From Nocardioides marmorisolisilvae (GTDB taxonomy: Bacteria; Actinomycetota; Actinomycetes; Propionibacteriales; Nocardioidaceae), in contig NZ_CP134227.1 of NCBI RefSeq assembly GCF_031656915.1, forward strand, positions 2,790,001-2,854,000: DNA of 64,000 nt, read 5' to 3'. Below, piece by piece: positions 34,027 through 43,408 of the stretch (position 1 is the stretch's first letter; each line of letters starts with the position of its first letter). The position numbers and the translations under genes were made by a program. Under the pieces are notes generated by a model, which was given only the letters and a program-made list of their open reading frames with translations, had not been told where the DNA came from and did no database searches.

Positions 34027-34190
34027 GTGAAGCGGACACAGGCTATCCCACCCTCCGGCCGGGGCCCAAAACGAAGGTCGTGCTGCTCTCGGGTTCAGGC
34101 TCCTGCAAGGTCGGACCGATACGATCGTCGGGACCGAGGGCGCGCCGTACGGCGTGCCCACGCCTACGGATGCGCGAAAGGAGGTCGTCG

Positions 34191-34913
34191 ATGAGCGCGC
34201 TGCAACGCTTCGAGAGCAAGCTCGAGGAGGTCATCTCGACCGTCTTTGCGCGCACATTCCGCAGCGCGGTCCAGCCCGTCGAGATCGCCGCCGCGCTCAA
34301 CCGCGAGGTCGACAACTCCGCGCAGATCCTCAGCCGTGACCGGCGACTGGTCCCCAACGACTTCCACGTCGAGCTCTCGCCGTCCGACCACGAGCGGCTC
34401 TCCCAGCTCGGCCCGCAGCTGATCTACGAGCTCGTCGAGATGCTCCAGGACCACGTGACGCAGCAGTCCTATGTCTTCACCGGCCCGGTGCACATCACCC
34501 TCGAGCCCACCGATGACCTGACCACCGGCCGCTTCCGGGTGCGCAGCCGGTCGGTCTCGACCGTGACCCAGGGCGACGGCGAGCCGTTCCGGCCCTCGGA
34601 CACCCAGGTACGTCGCGCCAGCGCAGTCCTGGTCGTCAACGGCGAGGAGCTCCCGCTCAGCGCTCCGGGAATCGTGGTCGGCCGCAGCAGCGACGCCGAC
34701 CTGCGCATCGACGACCCGGGGGTCTCCCGCCGCCACGTCGAGATCCGGGTGGTAGACACCCCCGCCGGCCCGAAGGTCAGCGTCCACGACCTCGGCAGCA
34801 CGAACGGCGTGATCGTCAACGGCAAGCGCGTCGAGCAGGCCACCCTCGCCGATGGTGCCGTGCTCCGCGTCGGCAACACCACCATGACGCTGCGCCACCA
34901 GGGGGCTGGCTGA
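34191..34913 (+). CDS. fhaA: FHA-domain protein FhaA with DUF3662 N-terminal domain
   Basis: A 240-residue signalling adaptor. Residues ~1-125 form the DUF3662 domain (SALQRFESKLEEVISTVFAR), and the C-terminal FHA domain has IVVGRSSDADLRI, SRRHVEI and DLGSTNGVIVNGKRVE. FhaA binds phosphothreonine on kinases and MviN-like partners and tunes peptidoglycan synthesis. The M. tuberculosis protein (527 residues) has a long linker, absent here. The ATG follows a near-perfect AAAGGAGGT at ideal spacing. It begins the rightward cluster fhaA-fhaB-pstP-rodA-pbpA-pknA-pknB, whose genes overlap or are almost contiguous. Confidence 0.93.
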   Translation: MSALQRFESKLEEVISTVFARTFRSAVQPVEIAAALNREVDNSAQILSRDRRLVPNDFHVELSPSDHERLSQLGPQLIYELVEMLQDHVTQQSYVFTGPVHITLEPTDDLTTGRFRVRSRSVSTVTQGDGEPFRPSDTQVRRASAVLVVNGEELPLSAPGIVVGRSSDADLRIDDPGVSRRHVEIRVVDTPAGPKVSVHDLGSTNGVIVNGKRVEQATLADGAVLRVGNTTMTLRHQGAG

Positions 34914-34914
34914 C

Positions 34915-35388
34915 ATGTCCGAGCTGACCCTGGTGCTGATCCGGTTCGCCTACCTCGCGGTGCTGTGGATCTTCGTCCTCGCCGCGATCTCCGTGGTCCG
35001 TTCCGACATGTTCGGCGCCCGGGTCCCCCGCCAGGAGACCCAGGAGCGGCGCGCGAGCCGGCAGAAGCGCACCAAGCCGCCCAAGCCGCGGCGCGGCGAC
35101 CCGACCCAGGTCGTGATCGTCGAGGGCGGCAACAAGGGAGAGTCGGCCGCATTGGCCGACGCCCCGCTGCTGATCGGGCGGGGCACCGACGCCGCCATCC
35201 GTCTCGATGACGACTACGTCTCCACCCGGCACGCCCGGATCGCCAGCGACGGCGACCAGTGGTTCGTCGAGGACCTCGGCTCCACCAACGGCACCTATGT
35301 CGGCAGCCGACGGATCAGCCAGCCGATGGCACTCGGCCTGGGCAGCCAGGTCCGGATCGGCAAGACGATCCTCGAGCTTCGCAAGTGA
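34915..35388 (+). CDS. fhaB: FHA-domain protein FhaB (FipA)
   Basis: A 157-residue protein with one N-terminal transmembrane segment (VLIRFAYLAVLWIFVLAAI) and a C-terminal FHA domain: LLIGRGTDAAIRL, STRHARI and LGSTNGTYVGSRRI. It is a phosphothreonine reader that, in mycobacteria, links kinases to cell division (FtsZ, FtsQ). The ATG comes one base after the upstream stop triplet, typical for this operon. Position between fhaA and pstP agrees with the conserved order. Confidence 0.92.
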   Translation: MSELTLVLIRFAYLAVLWIFVLAAISVVRSDMFGARVPRQETQERRASRQKRTKPPKPRRGDPTQVVIVEGGNKGESAALADAPLLIGRGTDAAIRLDDDYVSTRHARIASDGDQWFVEDLGSTNGTYVGSRRISQPMALGLGSQVRIGKTILELRK

Positions 35389-35398
35389 GGCTGGCCCG

Positions 35399-36748
35399 AT
35401 GAGACTGGCACTGCGTTTCACCGCACTCTCCGACGTGGGCAGGGTGCGTCGTGACAACCAGGACTCCGGGTACGCCGGCCCGCACCTGCTCGCGGTCGCC
35501 GACGGGGTCGGCGGCGCGGCCCGCGGCGATGTCGCCAGCGCCACCACGATCCAACAGATCCGCGAGCTCGACCGTCCGCCGGGCAACGATGCGACCGAGC
35601 AGCTCGTCAGCGCGGTGCACCGGGCACACACCCGGCTGGCCGACCTGGTCGCCGACAACCCCGAGCTCGACGGCACCAGCACCACCGCGACGGTGGCGCT
35701 CTTCGACGGGGCCCAGGTGATCCTCGCCCATGTCGGCGACAGCCGTGCCTACCTGCTCCACGAGGGTGAGCTGCGCCAGCTCACCAAGGACCACACGTTC
35801 GTGCAGAGCCTCGTCGACGAGGGCCGGATCACCGACGACGAGGCGCGGGTCCACCCGCACCGCAACCTGATCCTGCGTGCGGTGGACGGGGTCCGCGAGC
35901 CAGAGCCCGATGTCTTCACGGTGCCGCTCGCGCCCGGCGACCGGATCCTGGTCTGCTCCGACGGGTGCTGCGGCTCACTCACCGACGAGGAGCTGGCCGG
36001 GCTGCTCGCCACCGATCCCCTCGACCGCGCCGCCCCCGCCCTGGTGAACGCCGCCCTCGAGGCCGGCAGCTCCGACAACGTCACCGTGGTGGTCGCCGAG
36101 GTGGTCGACGAGGACCAACACACCGACGCTGCAGAGCCGGACGCTGCGGAGCCCGACGCTGCTGAGTCCGCGTCCCCGATCGTCGTCGGCGCCGCCGCGG
36201 GCACGGTCCGCACGGGTCTGCGCGGGTCCCTGCGCCGGCGCAGGCAGGAGCCGGAGCCGCCGACCGACCCCGAGGCGCTGCGCTACGCCCCGCTGCCACC
36301 ACGGCGGTCGCCGTGGGCCCGCCGACTCGCCGTCCTGGCACTCGTCGTGGTCGTGCTGGTCGTCGCCGCGATCCTCGGCTACCGCTGGACACAGTCGCAG
36401 TACTACGTCGGTGCGCAGGGCTCGCACGTGGCGATCTACCAGGGCATCGACATGGAGGTGCCCGGGGTGACGCTGCGCCACCTCGTGACGACCGAGCCAC
36501 TGGAACTGCGGGCCCTGGGTGAGTACGACGGCGCCCTGGTGCGTGGTGGCATCACCCGATCGAGCCTGTCGTCGGCCCAGGAGAAGGTCCGCGAGCTGGT
36601 GGCCAACCACTGCAAGCCGGTCCCGAAGCAGCTGACCAAGGCCGAGAAGACCGCGTTGAAGAAGGCGCAGCGCAAGGCCAGGAAGCACCATCGTCCGGTC
36701 CCGAAGCGCCCGATGGTGCCGCCGGCCGGCTGCCCGGGGAGCGCCTGA
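35399..36748 (+). CDS. pstP: Ser/Thr protein phosphatase PstP (PP2C)
   Basis: A 449-residue membrane phosphatase. The intracellular PP2C domain (residues ~1-235) has RRDNQDSGYAG, ADGVGGAARGD, VGDSRAYLL and ILVCSDGCCG plus SSDNVTVVV. A variable linker with three copies of a five-residue repeat follows, then one transmembrane helix (LAVLALVVVVLVVAAILGY) and a ~110-residue outer domain ending in a Lys-rich tail. PstP reverses PknA and PknB phosphorylation. The ATG at 35399 gives a start directly at the domain; a longer frame upstream would overlap fhaB. Its stop overlaps the next start by one base. Confidence 0.93.
   Translation: MRLALRFTALSDVGRVRRDNQDSGYAGPHLLAVADGVGGAARGDVASATTIQQIRELDRPPGNDATEQLVSAVHRAHTRLADLVADNPELDGTSTTATVALFDGAQVILAHVGDSRAYLLHEGELRQLTKDHTFVQSLVDEGRITDDEARVHPHRNLILRAVDGVREPEPDVFTVPLAPGDRILVCSDGCCGSLTDEELAGLLATDPLDRAAPALVNAALEAGSSDNVTVVVAEVVDEDQHTDAAEPDAAEPDAAESASPIVVGAAAGTVRTGLRGSLRRRRQEPEPPTDPEALRYAPLPPRRSPWARRLAVLALVVVVLVVAAILGYRWTQSQYYVGAQGSHVAIYQGIDMEVPGVTLRHLVTTEPLELRALGEYDGALVRGGITRSSLSSAQEKVRELVANHCKPVPKQLTKAEKTALKKAQRKARKHHRPVPKRPMVPPAGCPGSA
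36125..36169 (+). repeat. Three 15-base in-frame repeats in pstP linker
   Basis: Three tandem copies of a 15-mer encode DAAEP, DAAEP and DAAES between the phosphatase domain and the transmembrane helix. Copies differ at few positions. It is an acidic, flexible spacer that could vary in copy number between strains. Confidence 0.85.
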
Positions 36749-38136
36749 TGTCCGGCATCGCCGCCTCCCGCGCGGCGGCCTTCACCGGCTTCGTGCACCG
36801 TCGGCGGCGGGGTGCGGAGTTGATGCTGCTGATCCTCAGCCTGGTCGTGGGGATCGGCGCCTACGCCGCCGTCGGCATCGGCGCCGAGGGCAAGGTCCCG
36901 GCCGACATCATCCCGTACGGCGGCTGGCTCGCCGTGCTGGTGATCGCCGCGCACGTGGCGATCCGGCTGCGGGCGCCGTACGCCGACCCGGTGCTGCTGC
37001 CGATCATCTCGGCCCTCAACGGGCTCGGGCTGGCGATCATCCACCGGATCAACATCGCCCAGCCCGACCGCGCCCCGGCGGCGCACACCCAGCTCACCTG
37101 GATGACCATCGGCGTGGTGCTGTTCATCGTCGTGCTCGTCGTACTGCGCGACCACCGGCGCCTGCAGGCGTTCACCTACACCTCCGGTCTGGGCGCGATC
37201 CTGCTGCTGCTGCTGCCCCTGGTGCCGGGCGTCGGCACCCGCATCAACGGCGCCCGGATCTGGATCCACCTCGGCCCGATGAGCTTCCAGCCGGGCGAGG
37301 TCGCCAAGGTGCTGCTGGTCGTCGCCTTCGCCGGTTACCTGGTGGTGCACCGCGACGCCCTCGCGCTGGCCGGGCGACGGGTGCTCTTCGTGGACCTCCC
37401 GCGCGGACGTGACCTCGGCCCGATCCTGGTGATGTGGCTGGTCAGCCTCGGCGTGCTGGTCTTCCAGAACGACCTCGGCTCGTCGCTGCTGTTCTTCGGG
37501 CTGTTCCTGGTGATGCTCTACGTGGCCACGGAGCGGGCGGGCTGGCTGCTGGTGGGCGCACTGATGTTTCTGGTCGGCGCCTACCTGAGCTACCTGCTGG
37601 TCGGTCACGTGCAGGACCGGGTCAACCTGTGGCTGGACCCCTTCCACGACCCGAACGGCTACCAGCTGGTCCAGGGTCTCTACGGGATGGCCTGGGGCGG
37701 CCTCACCGGTCGGGGGCTGGGTCTGGGGAGCCCCCAGATCACCCCGTTCGGCTACTCCGACTTCATCGCCTCCTCGGTCGGCGAGGAGCTCGGGCTCACT
37801 GGTCTGATGGCGGTGATCCTGCTCTACGCACTGCTGGTCGAGCGTGGACTGCGCACCGCGCTGATCTCACGTGACAACTTCGGCAAGCTGATGGCCTCGG
37901 GCCTCGCGGTGACGTTCGCACTGCAGGTCTTCGTTGTCGTCGGCGGGGTCACCGGGCTGATCCCGTTGACCGGCCTGACCACACCGTTCCTGTCGTACGG
38001 CGGCTCCAGCCTGGTCGCCAACTGGGTGATCGTGGCGTTGCTGCTGCGCATCTCGGACCAGGCCCGCAAGCCACCGCCGGAGTGGAGCGACCGTGACGAG
38101 GACGCCGACGCGACCCAGGTGGTGAGCCTGCGATGA
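36748..38136 (+). CDS. rodA: SEDS-family glycosyltransferase RodA/FtsW
   Basis: A 462-residue membrane protein of the SEDS family that polymerises lipid II into glycan strands. Multiple hydrophobic helices run through the sequence; diagnostic patterns are RINGARIWIHLGPMSFQPGEVAK and FQNDLGSSLLFFGLFLVMLYV, and the C-terminal LTGLTTPFLSYGGSSLVANW. In this cluster the gene corresponds to rodA (Rv0017c), working in elongation with the class B transpeptidase PbpA encoded next. It overlaps both neighbours (1 base and 4 bases). Assignment to RodA rather than FtsW is by synteny. Confidence 0.92.
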   Translation: MSGIAASRAAAFTGFVHRRRRGAELMLLILSLVVGIGAYAAVGIGAEGKVPADIIPYGGWLAVLVIAAHVAIRLRAPYADPVLLPIISALNGLGLAIIHRINIAQPDRAPAAHTQLTWMTIGVVLFIVVLVVLRDHRRLQAFTYTSGLGAILLLLLPLVPGVGTRINGARIWIHLGPMSFQPGEVAKVLLVVAFAGYLVVHRDALALAGRRVLFVDLPRGRDLGPILVMWLVSLGVLVFQNDLGSSLLFFGLFLVMLYVATERAGWLLVGALMFLVGAYLSYLLVGHVQDRVNLWLDPFHDPNGYQLVQGLYGMAWGGLTGRGLGLGSPQITPFGYSDFIASSVGEELGLTGLMAVILLYALLVERGLRTALISRDNFGKLMASGLAVTFALQVFVVVGGVTGLIPLTGLTTPFLSYGGSSLVANWVIVALLLRISDQARKPPPEWSDRDEDADATQVVSLR

Positions 38137-39641
38137 ATCGACCGATCCGCGTCCTCGCGGTGGGCTGCATGGTGCTCTTCCTGGCGCTGCTGCTCCGGTC
38201 CACCTACGTGCAGTACTGGGAGGCCAAGTCCCTCGACACGGTCTCCCGCCACGAGAACAACATCCGGGTGATCGACGCTCAGTTCTCCCGGCAGCGCGGC
38301 GCGATCGTGGTCAACGGAAAGGCCATCGCGGTCAGCAAGAAGTCCGGCGACCGCTACAAGTACCAGCGCACCTACCCCCAGGGCCCGGAGTACGCCGACC
38401 TGACCGGCTACTTCACCCGCGACTGGGGGCTGGGCGGGATCGAGTCCTCGCAGAACACCCTGCTCTCCGGCGAGGACGACAGCCTGTTCCTCAACCGGAT
38501 GGTCGATCTGGTGAACAACCGTCGGCCCAAGGGCGGCAGCGTGGTGCTGACCATCAACCCGGCGGCCCAGAAGGCGGCGTACGACGGCCTGAAGGGCAAG
38601 ATCGGCGCGGTCGTCGCCCTGCAGCCGGACACCGGCAAGGTGCTGGCGATGGCGTCGTCGCCGACGTACGACCCGAACAAGCTGGCCACCCACCGCTTCG
38701 ACACCGTCGGCAAGTACAAGACCCGGCTGCTCGACAAGAAGCCCAGCCCGCTGAACAACATCGGGATCGAGACGGTGGTCCCGCCGGGCTCGACGTTCAA
38801 GCTGGTCACCCTGTCGGCCGCTCTGTCGAGCGGGAGGTTCAACCCCGACTCGCTGGTCCCGGGCGCCTCGAGCATGAAGCTGCCGCAGTCGACCCACCTG
38901 CTGCACAACGAGAACAACTTCGCGTGTGGCGCAGGCAAGGTGACCCTGACCGTCGCGCTGGAGAAGTCCTGCAACGTCGCGTTCGGCACCGTCGGCGAGA
39001 AGCTCGGCATCAAGCGGCTCGCCGACCAGTCGAAGAAGTTCGGCTTCAGCCTGACCAAGGCCGGGTCGATCATCAGTCCGAACATCTACTTCCACGACCT
39101 CGACGACCCCATCACTCGACAGTCGGCCAGCCGGTTCCCGGCCGACGCTGACCCGCCGCACACGGTGCTGTCCGCCATCGGACAGGGCGACGACGCCGCC
39201 ACCCCGCTCCAGATGGCCATGGTGGCCGCCGGAATCGCCAACAACGGCACGGTGATGAGGCCCTACCTGGTCTCCGAGACCGACTCGCCCGACCTCGACG
39301 TGCTGTCGAAGACCACCCCCAAGCCGATCGCGGACCAGCCGGCGATCAGCCCATCGGTGGCCGAGCAGGTGACCGACATGATGGTGCAGGTCGTCGACAA
39401 CGGCACCGGTACGCCGGCCCAGATCCCGGGTGTGGAGGTCGCCGGCAAGACCGGCACCGCGCAGAGCGAGGCCAGCCGGCCGCCGTACGCCTGGTTCGTG
39501 TCGTTCGCGCCGGCCCAGAACCCGCAGGTCGCGGTGGCAGTGCTGATCCAGGACGCCGGGGTCGCCCGGGACCAGATCTCCGGCGGCGGCCTGGCGGCGC
39601 CGATCGCCAAGGCCGTGATGGAAGCGGTGATGCACCGGTGA
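38133..39641 (+). CDS. pbpA: Penicillin-binding protein PbpA (class B transpeptidase)
   Basis: A 502-residue peptidoglycan transpeptidase. One N-terminal membrane anchor (VLAVGCMVLFLALLLRSTYV) precedes a dimerisation region and the transpeptidase domain with S220-T-F-K (PPGSTFKLVTL), SCN in LEKSCNVAFGT, and K439-T-G (GKTGTAQ). Length agrees with M. tuberculosis PbpA (491). It cross-links new glycan made by the SEDS partner upstream. Start overlaps the preceding stop (ATGA), and its stop overlaps the pknA start (GTGA). Confidence 0.93.
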   Translation: MNRPIRVLAVGCMVLFLALLLRSTYVQYWEAKSLDTVSRHENNIRVIDAQFSRQRGAIVVNGKAIAVSKKSGDRYKYQRTYPQGPEYADLTGYFTRDWGLGGIESSQNTLLSGEDDSLFLNRMVDLVNNRRPKGGSVVLTINPAAQKAAYDGLKGKIGAVVALQPDTGKVLAMASSPTYDPNKLATHRFDTVGKYKTRLLDKKPSPLNNIGIETVVPPGSTFKLVTLSAALSSGRFNPDSLVPGASSMKLPQSTHLLHNENNFACGAGKVTLTVALEKSCNVAFGTVGEKLGIKRLADQSKKFGFSLTKAGSIISPNIYFHDLDDPITRQSASRFPADADPPHTVLSAIGQGDDAATPLQMAMVAAGIANNGTVMRPYLVSETDSPDLDVLSKTTPKPIADQPAISPSVAEQVTDMMVQVVDNGTGTPAQIPGVEVAGKTGTAQSEASRPPYAWFVSFAPAQNPQVAVAVLIQDAGVARDQISGGGLAAPIAKAVMEAVMHR

Positions 39642-40837
39642 CCGGCGCCGAGCGCTACCGCCGTACCACCCTGATCGCGACCGGTGGGATGGGAGAGGTG
39701 TGGAACGCCGAGGACACCCTTCTGCATCGTCGGGTCGCGATGAAGGTGCTCAAGCCGGAGTACGCCGAGGACCCCGACTTCCGTGAGCGGTTCGCGACCG
39801 AGGCTCGCAACGCCGCCGCCCTGCTCGACCCCGGCATCGCCACCGTCTTCGACTACGGCGAGCTCGACGACGAGGGCCGCAGCCGGCCGTTCCTGGTCAT
39901 GGAGCTGGTCGAGGGCTCCCCCCTGTCGGCGCGGCTTCGCTCGGGTCCGCTGCCACCCGACACCGCCCGCGACGTCGTCGCGCAGGCTGCCCGGGCGCTG
40001 GGCGTCGCGCACCAGTCCGGCTTGGTGCACCGCGACGTCAAGCCGGCGAACCTGCTGCTCACCCCGGATGGACGGGTCAAGGTGACCGACTTCGGCATCG
40101 CCCGAGCAGCCGACGCGGTGCCACTGACCCGCACCGGACAGATCGTCGGCACCCCGCACTACCTCTCACCGGAGCAGGCGGACGGGCGCACCGCCACGGC
40201 CGCGAGCGACGTCTACGCCCTGGGCGTGGTGCTCTTCGAGTGCCTGGTCGGAACGCGTCCGTTCAGCGGCGACACTCCGGTGACCACCGCGCTGGCCCAC
40301 CTGCGCCAACCCGTGCCGACGCTGCCGTCGGAGATCCCGGCACACCTGTCCGCGGTCACCCAGCGCGCGCTGGCCAAGGACCCCGCCGACCGCTACCCCG
40401 ACGGGTTGGCGATGGCCACCGCACTGGCCGGAGCCGACACCGCGACCGCCACCCAGGCGCTGCCTCCCGCGGTACTGCCCTCCGGTGAGCCGGCCGACGC
40501 CACCCGGGTGCTCACCGGGGTGGGGTCACGACGCGGACTGCCCCCGTGGTGGCCGCTGGGCGTCGCCGGTCTGCTCGCACTGGTGCTGGCGATCGCGCTC
40601 ATCGCCGCGCACGGCAACGGCGGCCAGCCCACCGACCGCTCCACCGCCGGCTCGACGCCCGCGACGCCCTCGAGCTCACCGAGCCCCCACACCTCCGCCC
40701 CTCCGGTGACGCCGGCGTCCGGGCACACGGCCACGCCGCCGGCCAAGCACCGCTCCGCGAAGAAGCCTCCCAAGCACAAGGGCGCCAAGAAGGGCCATGG
40801 TCCGCAACCGAACGGCAAAGGAAAGGGTCATCGATGA
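39638..40837 (+). CDS. pknA: Ser/Thr protein kinase PknA
   Basis: A 399-residue eukaryotic-like kinase. N-terminal kinase domain: glycine loop IATGGMGEVW, catalytic Lys in VAMKVL, HRDVKPANLLL and DFG in VTDFGIARAAD, with APE-like SPEQA. A transmembrane helix (WPLGVAGLLALVLAIALIAAH) precedes a ~75-residue extracellular tail rich in Pro, Ser, Lys with no PASTA domain. It phosphorylates cell-division and wall enzymes. The GTG overlaps the pbpA stop, and its stop overlaps the pknB start. The first lobe begins unusually close to the start, with an abbreviated glycine loop (no G-x-G-x-x-G at the first glycine). Confidence 0.92.
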   Translation: MTGAERYRRTTLIATGGMGEVWNAEDTLLHRRVAMKVLKPEYAEDPDFRERFATEARNAAALLDPGIATVFDYGELDDEGRSRPFLVMELVEGSPLSARLRSGPLPPDTARDVVAQAARALGVAHQSGLVHRDVKPANLLLTPDGRVKVTDFGIARAADAVPLTRTGQIVGTPHYLSPEQADGRTATAASDVYALGVVLFECLVGTRPFSGDTPVTTALAHLRQPVPTLPSEIPAHLSAVTQRALAKDPADRYPDGLAMATALAGADTATATQALPPAVLPSGEPADATRVLTGVGSRRGLPPWWPLGVAGLLALVLAIALIAAHGNGGQPTDRSTAGSTPATPSSSPSPHTSAPPVTPASGHTATPPAKHRSAKKPPKHKGAKKGHGPQPNGKGKGHR

Positions 40838-42591
40838 CTGAGCCGCACCGCATCGGCGGGCGCTACGAGCTGGGCGAGCTGCTCGGCCGGGGTGGGATGG
40901 CGGAGGTCCGCAAGGGCACCGACGTCCGGCTCGGACGCACCGTTGCGATCAAGAGGCTGCGCACCGACCTCGCCTCAGACGCGACCTTTCAGGCCAGGTT
41001 CCGCCGCGAGGCCCAGTCCGCCGCCTCGCTGAACCATCCCGCGATCGTGTCCGTCTACGACACCGGCGAGGAGCTCTCGCACGACGGCACCGACGTCGCC
41101 CAGCCCTACATCGTGATGGAGTACGTCGCCGGCCGCACCCTGCGCGACATTCTCCGCGAGGGTCGCAAGATCCTGCCTGAGCGGGCCCTCGAGATCGCCT
41201 CGGGCGTGCTGTCAGCCCTCGACTACAGCCACCGGATGGGCATCATCCACCGCGACATCAAGCCCGGCAACGTGATGCTCACTCCGTCCGGTGACGTCAA
41301 GGTGATGGACTTCGGCATCGCCCGCGCGGTCGCGGACTCCCAGAGCACGATGACGCAGACCGCTGCGGTCGTCGGCACCGCGCAGTACCTCTCCCCTGAG
41401 CAGGCCCGTGGCGAGAACGTCGACTCCCGTAGCGACGTCTACTCCGCCGGGTGCCTCCTCTACGAGCTGCTCACCGGTCGGCCGCCGTTCGTCGGCGAGA
41501 GCCCGGTGTCGGTGGCCTACCAGCACGTGCGCGAGCAGGCACCGGTGCCCTCATCGCTGGATCCCGAACTGCCGGCCGCCGTGGACGCGATCGTGATGAA
41601 GGCTTTGGCCAAGCGTGTCGACGAGCGCTACTCCAGTGCGGCGGCGATGAAGGCCGACATCGATCGGTACCTCGCCGGCCAGACCGTGCAGGCCCCGCCG
41701 GTGGCCGCGGCGGCGCCCGCGACCGCGGTGATGGCAGTGACCCCGGGCGGCCCGAGCCAGACCAGCGAGCAGCCCGCCGTGACCGACGAGCCTCGCAAAC
41801 GCAGCACCGGTCCCCTCGTCCTGCTCGCGCTGCTGCTCCTCGCCCTGATCGCGGCCGCGGTCTTCCTCGCCCCCAAGCTGATCCACGGAGCGCCCAACCA
41901 GGTGTCGGTGCCGGACCTCTCCGGGATGACCCGCGCGGCGGCACAGCAGAAGCTCTCCACCGACGGGCTCGGCCTGGGGCAGGTCAAGCACGCCGCCAGC
42001 CAGGATGTCCGCAAGGGGCAGGTGATGGGTCAGGACCCGACCGCCGGCCAGCTGGTCGACAACGGCTCCGCGGTCGACATCACCATCTCCACCGGCAAGC
42101 CGGCGGTCACCATCCCCGACGTCATCGGCGACAACAAGGACGCCGCCGCGAGCGAGCTGCGTGGACTGGGCCTGCGGGTGCACCTCAAGCAGGTGAAGTC
42201 CGACGAGGTCGCCGGCAACGTGGTCAAGGTCGATCCGAACGTGGGCGAGAAGGTCGCGGCCGGCACCAAGGTCACCGTCTCGTTCGCCAGCGGCCAGCAG
42301 ACCGTGCCGGACGTGGTCGGCCTGGACAAGGACCAGGCCAAGCAGCTGATCCGCGAGCGCGGCTTCAAGGTGAGCGTGCTGCCGGACAACAACTCGACCG
42401 AGCCGAAGGGCACCGTGACCCGGCAGAGCCCGGGCAAGGACACCCCGGCTGACCAGGGCACCACGGTGACGATCCTGGTGTCGACGTACGAGCCGCCGAC
42501 CAACACTCCGTCGCCGACCCCGACGCCGACCAACAGCCCGTCCCCGACCTCGACGCCGACCGACAGCACCGGGCCCACCCCCGGGTTGTGA
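40834..42591 (+). CDS. pknB: Ser/Thr protein kinase PknB with three PASTA domains
   Basis: A 585-residue kinase. The kinase domain has LLGRGGMAEVRKG, VAIKRL, HRDIKPGNVML and MDFGIAR. A transmembrane segment (LVLLALLLLALIAAAVFLA) precedes three PASTA repeats starting at VSVPDLSG, VTIPDVIG and TVPDVVG, then a Thr/Pro-rich tail of about 30 residues. Mycobacterial PknB has four PASTA repeats, so this one is shorter by a repeat. PASTA domains bind muropeptides or lipid II at the growing wall and trigger the kinase. The start overlaps pknA by four bases. It closes the operon. Confidence 0.93.
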   Translation: MTEPHRIGGRYELGELLGRGGMAEVRKGTDVRLGRTVAIKRLRTDLASDATFQARFRREAQSAASLNHPAIVSVYDTGEELSHDGTDVAQPYIVMEYVAGRTLRDILREGRKILPERALEIASGVLSALDYSHRMGIIHRDIKPGNVMLTPSGDVKVMDFGIARAVADSQSTMTQTAAVVGTAQYLSPEQARGENVDSRSDVYSAGCLLYELLTGRPPFVGESPVSVAYQHVREQAPVPSSLDPELPAAVDAIVMKALAKRVDERYSSAAAMKADIDRYLAGQTVQAPPVAAAAPATAVMAVTPGGPSQTSEQPAVTDEPRKRSTGPLVLLALLLLALIAAAVFLAPKLIHGAPNQVSVPDLSGMTRAAAQQKLSTDGLGLGQVKHAASQDVRKGQVMGQDPTAGQLVDNGSAVDITISTGKPAVTIPDVIGDNKDAAASELRGLGLRVHLKQVKSDEVAGNVVKVDPNVGEKVAAGTKVTVSFASGQQTVPDVVGLDKDQAKQLIRERGFKVSVLPDNNSTEPKGTVTRQSPGKDTPADQGTTVTILVSTYEPPTNTPSPTPTPTNSPSPTSTPTDSTGPTPGL

Positions 42592-42608
42592 TCTTTGGCC
42601 TGTGCCGT

Positions 42609-42626
42609 CCGGCCGGTGACGGCCGG
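42609..42626. terminator. Hairpin after pknB (convergent with DUF881 gene)
   Basis: CCGGCC (42609-42614) and GGCCGG (42621-42626) with a GGTGAC loop; the 10-mer GGCCGGTGAC is repeated directly. It lies in the 47 bases between convergent stops. No T-run follows, so termination strength is uncertain. Confidence 0.4.
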
Positions 42627-42638
42627 TGACCGCCGGGG

Positions 42639-43376
42639 TCAGCCCGCTCGGGCGTAGCGAAGGTCCGGGGCGCCCTGGTATGCCGGCATGTCCAACTGGT
42701 CGGACGTCACCAGACTCCAGCCGAGGTGGTACTGCTGGACGAAGGTCTGGTACGCCGCGACGTACTCGCTGTGTGCCAGGGCCTCGGCCAGCTTGGTCGG
42801 GTCGCCGATCCCGGCGATCCGGTACGGCGGCGCGTACGGCACTCCGTGCAGCACGACCGTATTGCCCACGCACTTGATCCCGGTGGTGGAGATGATCCGC
42901 TGGCCCTGCACGGTGACGGCCTCGGCACCACCGAGCCAGAGGGTGTTGACCACGGCTTGGATGTCCTGCTGGTGCACGACCAGCTGGTCGACCGGCACCG
43001 ACCCGTCCTCGCGGGCCCGGTCGATCACGCTCTTGGGGGCGTCGTCGAGGGTGACGGTGACCCCGGGCCCGGAGACGGCCTCGAACCCCGCCGGACCCTT
43101 GAGCCGGTCGACCTTGCGCTGCAGGTGCGTCACCCGGGTGTCGTGCACCTGCTTGGTCAGGGTGCCCACCTGAGTGTTCAGGTCGGCGACGTGGTCCTGC
43201 AGCTGGTCCACCCGACTGCGCTCCTGGAGCAGCACGGTGTCGAGGTCGGTGACACTGCTCGCCCGCAGGTCGACGCCGTGCGAGTTCAGCGCGCTGGTGG
43301 CGAACAGGGTCCCGGCCGCGACGAAGCCGACCAGCGTGACGAGACGCCAGCCCCGCACCGTCGGCCGCCTGGACAT
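42639..43376 (-). CDS. DUF881 cell-envelope protein
   Basis: A 245-residue protein with an N-terminal membrane anchor (LVTLVGFVAAGTLFATSAL), a coiled-coil-like stretch (VDQLQDHVADLNTQVGTLTK) and the extracellular DUF881 domain (GPGVTVTLDDAP, QDIQAVVNTLWLGGAEAVTVQG and YAPPYRIAGIGDP). DUF881 proteins are found beside crgA in the kinase cluster of many actinobacteria (Rv0012 in M. tuberculosis). Function is unknown; the location suggests wall growth or division. It is divergent from the CrgA gene with 32 bases between starts, leaving little space for two separate promoters. Confidence 0.85.
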   Translation of the reverse strand: MSRRPTVRGWRLVTLVGFVAAGTLFATSALNSHGVDLRASSVTDLDTVLLQERSRVDQLQDHVADLNTQVGTLTKQVHDTRVTHLQRKVDRLKGPAGFEAVSGPGVTVTLDDAPKSVIDRAREDGSVPVDQLVVHQQDIQAVVNTLWLGGAEAVTVQGQRIISTTGIKCVGNTVVLHGVPYAPPYRIAGIGDPTKLAEALAHSEYVAAYQTFVQQYHLGWSLVTSDQLDMPAYQGAPDLRYARAG

Positions 43377-43408
43377 ATGACTACGCTAGCCGAGATCCGC
43401 CACCCGTC

